Below are positions 61,542 to 64,000 of a DNA stretch of 64,000 nt, in pieces. The notes under the pieces are model-generated. The model had not been told where the DNA came from. It did no database searches and saw nothing but the letters and a program-made list of their open reading frames with translations. A program made the translations under genes and the position numbers. The stretch's first letter is position 1. The number at the start of each line of letters is the position of its first letter. The DNA lies in contig NZ_CAMLGS010000008.1 in NCBI RefSeq assembly GCF_946479685.1, positions 1-64,000 on the forward strand. The letters are read 5' to 3'. This DNA is from an uncultured Methylotenera sp. (lineage in GTDB: Bacteria; Pseudomonadota; Gammaproteobacteria; Burkholderiales; Methylophilaceae).

Positions 61542-62858
61542 ATGGCATCAAAACATATATTAGTCATTGACGATGAAATAGGCATACGCGAGCTGTTGCG
61601 TGATATTTTGCAAGATGAGGGGTATCAGGTGCAGCTGGCGGAAAATGCTGCCACTGCGCGTGCGATGCGTCTGCATGAACGCCCGGATGTGGTGTTGCTG
61701 GATATCTGGATGCCGGATTGCGATGGGATTAGCCTGCTGAAAGAGTGGGCGAATGGCGGCTTGTTAACTATGCCTGTGGTGATGATGTCTGGTCATGGCA
61801 CTATTGATACTGCAGTAGAGGCGACACGCATAGGTGCTTTTGATTTCTTGGAAAAACCTATCGCGCTGCAAAAGCTGCTGAAAACGGTGGCTACCGCACT
61901 AAAGCACAGTGAGCAGTTGCCCAAGTCAGAAATGAACTTGATGAGCTTGGGTAAGAGCCCTATCGTGGCAGCGCTCAAGGAGCGTTTGGATAAGATTGCC
62001 ATGAGCACAAGTGTGGCACCGAGCCCGGTATTGCTGATTGGGCCTTTGGGCTGCGGTGCCGAGCTGTGCGCGCGTTTTCTCCACAATGCCGGTACGCCTT
62101 GGGTTGCTCTCACTGAGTTTGGTCAGTTGGTGCATGCGCCTTTGGAGATATTGGAGCAGGCGAATGATGGTTTAGTGTATGTGCCGGAAATCGCAGAGCT
62201 CAATAAAACCGAGCAAAAAGGCCTGCTGCTGCTTATTACCAAGGCTGAAAAATATAACGTGCGTGTGGTTTGCGGCACTAGCCATAATTTACAAAAGTTG
62301 CAGGCAGAAGGCTTGTTCGATCACAACTTGTTGCAGATGCTATCCGCAGTTTCCTTAAGAGTGCCTGCCTTGGAGGAGCATAAAGAGGATATTCCGGACT
62401 TGGTGGTGGCGATTGCAAACCAACAGTTTGAGGTCGCTAATGTGCCTTACCGTGAGTTTGATATCGCAGCGCTGAATGCCTTGCGCAACGCCAGTTGGCC
62501 TGGCGACATTGCACAGCTGGATGCTGTGGTGCGCAACCTGATTCAAACCAGCCTGGGTGAAAAGGTTACTTTAGACGATGTGAATCGGGTGATGCATCAA
62601 TTTGACGGACGCGTGCAGCCTGAACTGCAGGTAATCGTTGATGCTGTGGTGAGCACGGCAAAACCATCTGGGTTGGAGGCTGAGGTGAATCTGAGTCAGC
62701 CGCTACGTGAAGCACGCGATGAGTTTGAGCGGTTATATTTCAACCACCATATTAAGTCTGTAGCGGGGAATATGAATAAACTAGCGGAGATTTCTGGGCT
62801 AGAGCGTACGCATTTATATCGCAAGCTGAAGCAGTTGGACGTCAAAATCAAAGGTTAA
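61542..62858 (+). CDS. NtrX-like response regulator with degenerate AAA+ domain
   Basis: The 438-residue protein has a normal receiver domain (D10/D11, phospho-Asp D54 in LLDIWMPD, DFLEKPI lysine) and an intact C-terminal Fis-type helix-turn-helix (NKLAEISGLERTHLYRKLKQLDV). The central AAA+ region is degraded. The Walker A position reads GPLGCGAE (residues ~166-173), losing the catalytic Lys. The Walker B position reads LVYVPEI, where the family has LFLDEI. The GAFTGA loop that contacts sigma-54 is absent. So it probably cannot hydrolyse ATP or activate sigma-54, and may act as a DNA-binding regulator controlled only by phosphorylation. It is paired with the NtrY-like kinase. Confidence 0.92.
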   Translation: MASKHILVIDDEIGIRELLRDILQDEGYQVQLAENAATARAMRLHERPDVVLLDIWMPDCDGISLLKEWANGGLLTMPVVMMSGHGTIDTAVEATRIGAFDFLEKPIALQKLLKTVATALKHSEQLPKSEMNLMSLGKSPIVAALKERLDKIAMSTSVAPSPVLLIGPLGCGAELCARFLHNAGTPWVALTEFGQLVHAPLEILEQANDGLVYVPEIAELNKTEQKGLLLLITKAEKYNVRVVCGTSHNLQKLQAEGLFDHNLLQMLSAVSLRVPALEEHKEDIPDLVVAIANQQFEVANVPYREFDIAALNALRNASWPGDIAQLDAVVRNLIQTSLGEKVTLDDVNRVMHQFDGRVQPELQVIVDAVVSTAKPSGLEAEVNLSQPLREARDEFERLYFNHHIKSVAGNMNKLAEISGLERTHLYRKLKQLDVKIKG

Positions 62859-62927
62859 CTTCATTTTTCATTAGCTGTGCACATCGTTGCTGCGCACAGT
62901 TAGTGCTCTCAATCGAGATAATACAGA

Positions 62928-63554
62928 ATGGCAAAAGAGAACTTACAGCATATCCGCCAGCTGGTTGCGCAGCAGGCGGCACGCATGATGGCTGAGGATG
63001 GCATCTCGGATTATGCTTACGCTAAAAAAAAGGCAGGGCGGCAACTGGGTGCGCTAGAGAACAGTAGCCTACCCTCTAATGCCGAGGTGGAAGAGGAGCT
63101 TAAGCTCTATAACGCTTTATTCTTAAGCGAGGAGCAGCCCGAGAACTTGCGTGATTTACGTAAAAATGCGTTGTTTACCATGCAAATGCTGGAGAGGTTT
63201 AATCCGCACCTTACTGGGGCCGTGTTGGATGGCACGGCTGGTCTGCTGGCAGAAACGCATATCCATTTATATGCTGATAGCATCAAAGAGGTGGAGATGT
63301 TTCTGTTGAATCAGCAGATTCCGTTTGATGTGAATGAGAAGTCATATCGCGTGATGAATGATGGCAAGCGCGATAAAAAAGGCGACAGACGGAAAACGGT
63401 GCCTGTTTTTACTTTGGAAACGAATACTGGCTTGATTAAGCTGAGCGTGTTTGAAGTGGATGATATTCGGGTGCCGACCAAGCGTGCCACCGATGGCAGT
63501 AACGCTGATCGCATCGGCATAGAAGCGTTAAAGGCGCTGATTGCCAGCAGTTAA
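62928..63554 (+). CDS. conserved hypothetical protein after ntrX
   Basis: I do not recognise a firm family for this 208-residue protein. The N-terminal 60 residues are helical and basic (NLQHIRQLVAQQAARMMAEDG, AYAKKKAGRQLGA). The C-terminal part has an alternating alpha/beta pattern (AVLDGTAGLLAETHIHLYADSIKEVEMFLLNQQIPF, VFTLETNTGLIKLSVFEVDDI) that recalls nucleotidyltransferase-like folds, but I see no G-S/DxD catalytic motif. It is 69 bases after ntrX on the same strand and likely in the same transcript. A perfect palindrome covers its stop codon. Confidence 0.8.
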   Translation: MAKENLQHIRQLVAQQAARMMAEDGISDYAYAKKKAGRQLGALENSSLPSNAEVEEELKLYNALFLSEEQPENLRDLRKNALFTMQMLERFNPHLTGAVLDGTAGLLAETHIHLYADSIKEVEMFLLNQQIPFDVNEKSYRVMNDGKRDKKGDRRKTVPVFTLETNTGLIKLSVFEVDDIRVPTKRATDGSNADRIGIEALKALIASS

Positions 63555-63580
63555 GTAAGCCCAGCTTTGCGCTTACTTAA
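63551..63580. terminator. perfect inverted repeat between the unknown gene and hemB
   Basis: TTAAGTAAGC (63551-63560) and GCTTACTTAA (63571-63580) form a perfect 10-bp stem with a 10-base loop. The stop codon of the unknown gene lies in the left arm. It is in a convergent gap with hemB and could end both transcripts. Confidence 0.6.
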
Positions 63581-63605
63581 CTAGCGTGGCTTGAGAGTGG
63601 TGCTC

Positions 63606-64000
<395 letters not shown>

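Overview
This window looks like chromosomal DNA of a betaproteobacterium, most likely a methylotroph of the Methylophilaceae (Methylotenera/Methylophilus type). I infer this from protein character and gene order, not from a database search. Betaproteobacterial blocks include PP0621-pilS-pilR-ampD, sigma factor-DUF3619-DUF3106-RDD, smg-dprA-LysM facing def-fmt-htpX-rsmB-DUF4390-ntrY-ntrX, dapF-DUF484-xerC, and an SAH riboswitch before ahcY. No methanol or methylamine oxidation gene lies here, so the family call is moderate. I saw no rRNA, tRNA, insertion sequence, prophage or CRISPR array; this is mostly core genome.

Layout. 1-4.9 kb: a heavy-metal RND efflux operon (outer-membrane factor cut by the window edge, adaptor, pump). 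5.1-8 kb: moaC, the periplasmic protease bepA, and a soxYZ pair without other sox genes. 8-10.5 kb: the peroxide-defence genes ahpC and ahpF, with a paired palindromic operator before ahpC. 10.5-19.4 kb: a small membrane protein, a large flavoprotein, hda, an AI-2E-type permease, purM, a DUF3108 protein, an RNA m5C methyltransferase paralogue with a basic tail, and a dicarboxylate-type symporter. 19.5-25.5 kb: an HAE-type RND pump with lipoprotein adaptor, ampD, and a Na+/Ca2+ antiporter. 25.6-31.2 kb: pilS/pilR and the sigma factor module. 31.2-36.7 kb: lptFG divergent from pepA-holC and a coiled-coil protein. 36.8-42.6 kb: an orphan gcvH, pbpG, yggX, dgkA, a TonB-dependent receptor with a His/Cys-containing small protein, and sodB. 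42.7-51 kb: xerC-DUF484-dapF, metK, an HD-GYP protein, and the SAH riboswitch with ahcY-4TM-metF (activated-methyl cycle). 51.2-64 kb: smg-dprA-LysM, def-fmt-htpX, a secreted Arg/Gly/Asp-rich protein, rsmB-DUF4390-ntrY-ntrX, an unknown gene, and the 3' part of hemB.

The most unusual points are these. (1) There is a recurrent pattern of short imperfect tandem repeats (14-18 bp units) at gene ends and in leaders. At hda and the neighbouring permease gene, three consecutive 14-bp units each carry TAG, so a stop falls in all three frames. (2) The NtrX-like regulator has lost Walker A, Walker B and GAFTGA residues, while PilR in the same window keeps its Walker A motif and GAFTGA loop. (3) A tandem palindromic operator lies just upstream of the ahpC promoter, and the first palindrome fits the OxyR pattern. 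(4) metK has a short leader with a 9-bp hairpin. (5) The sigma/DUF3619/DUF3106 module looks like an uncharacterised envelope signalling unit.
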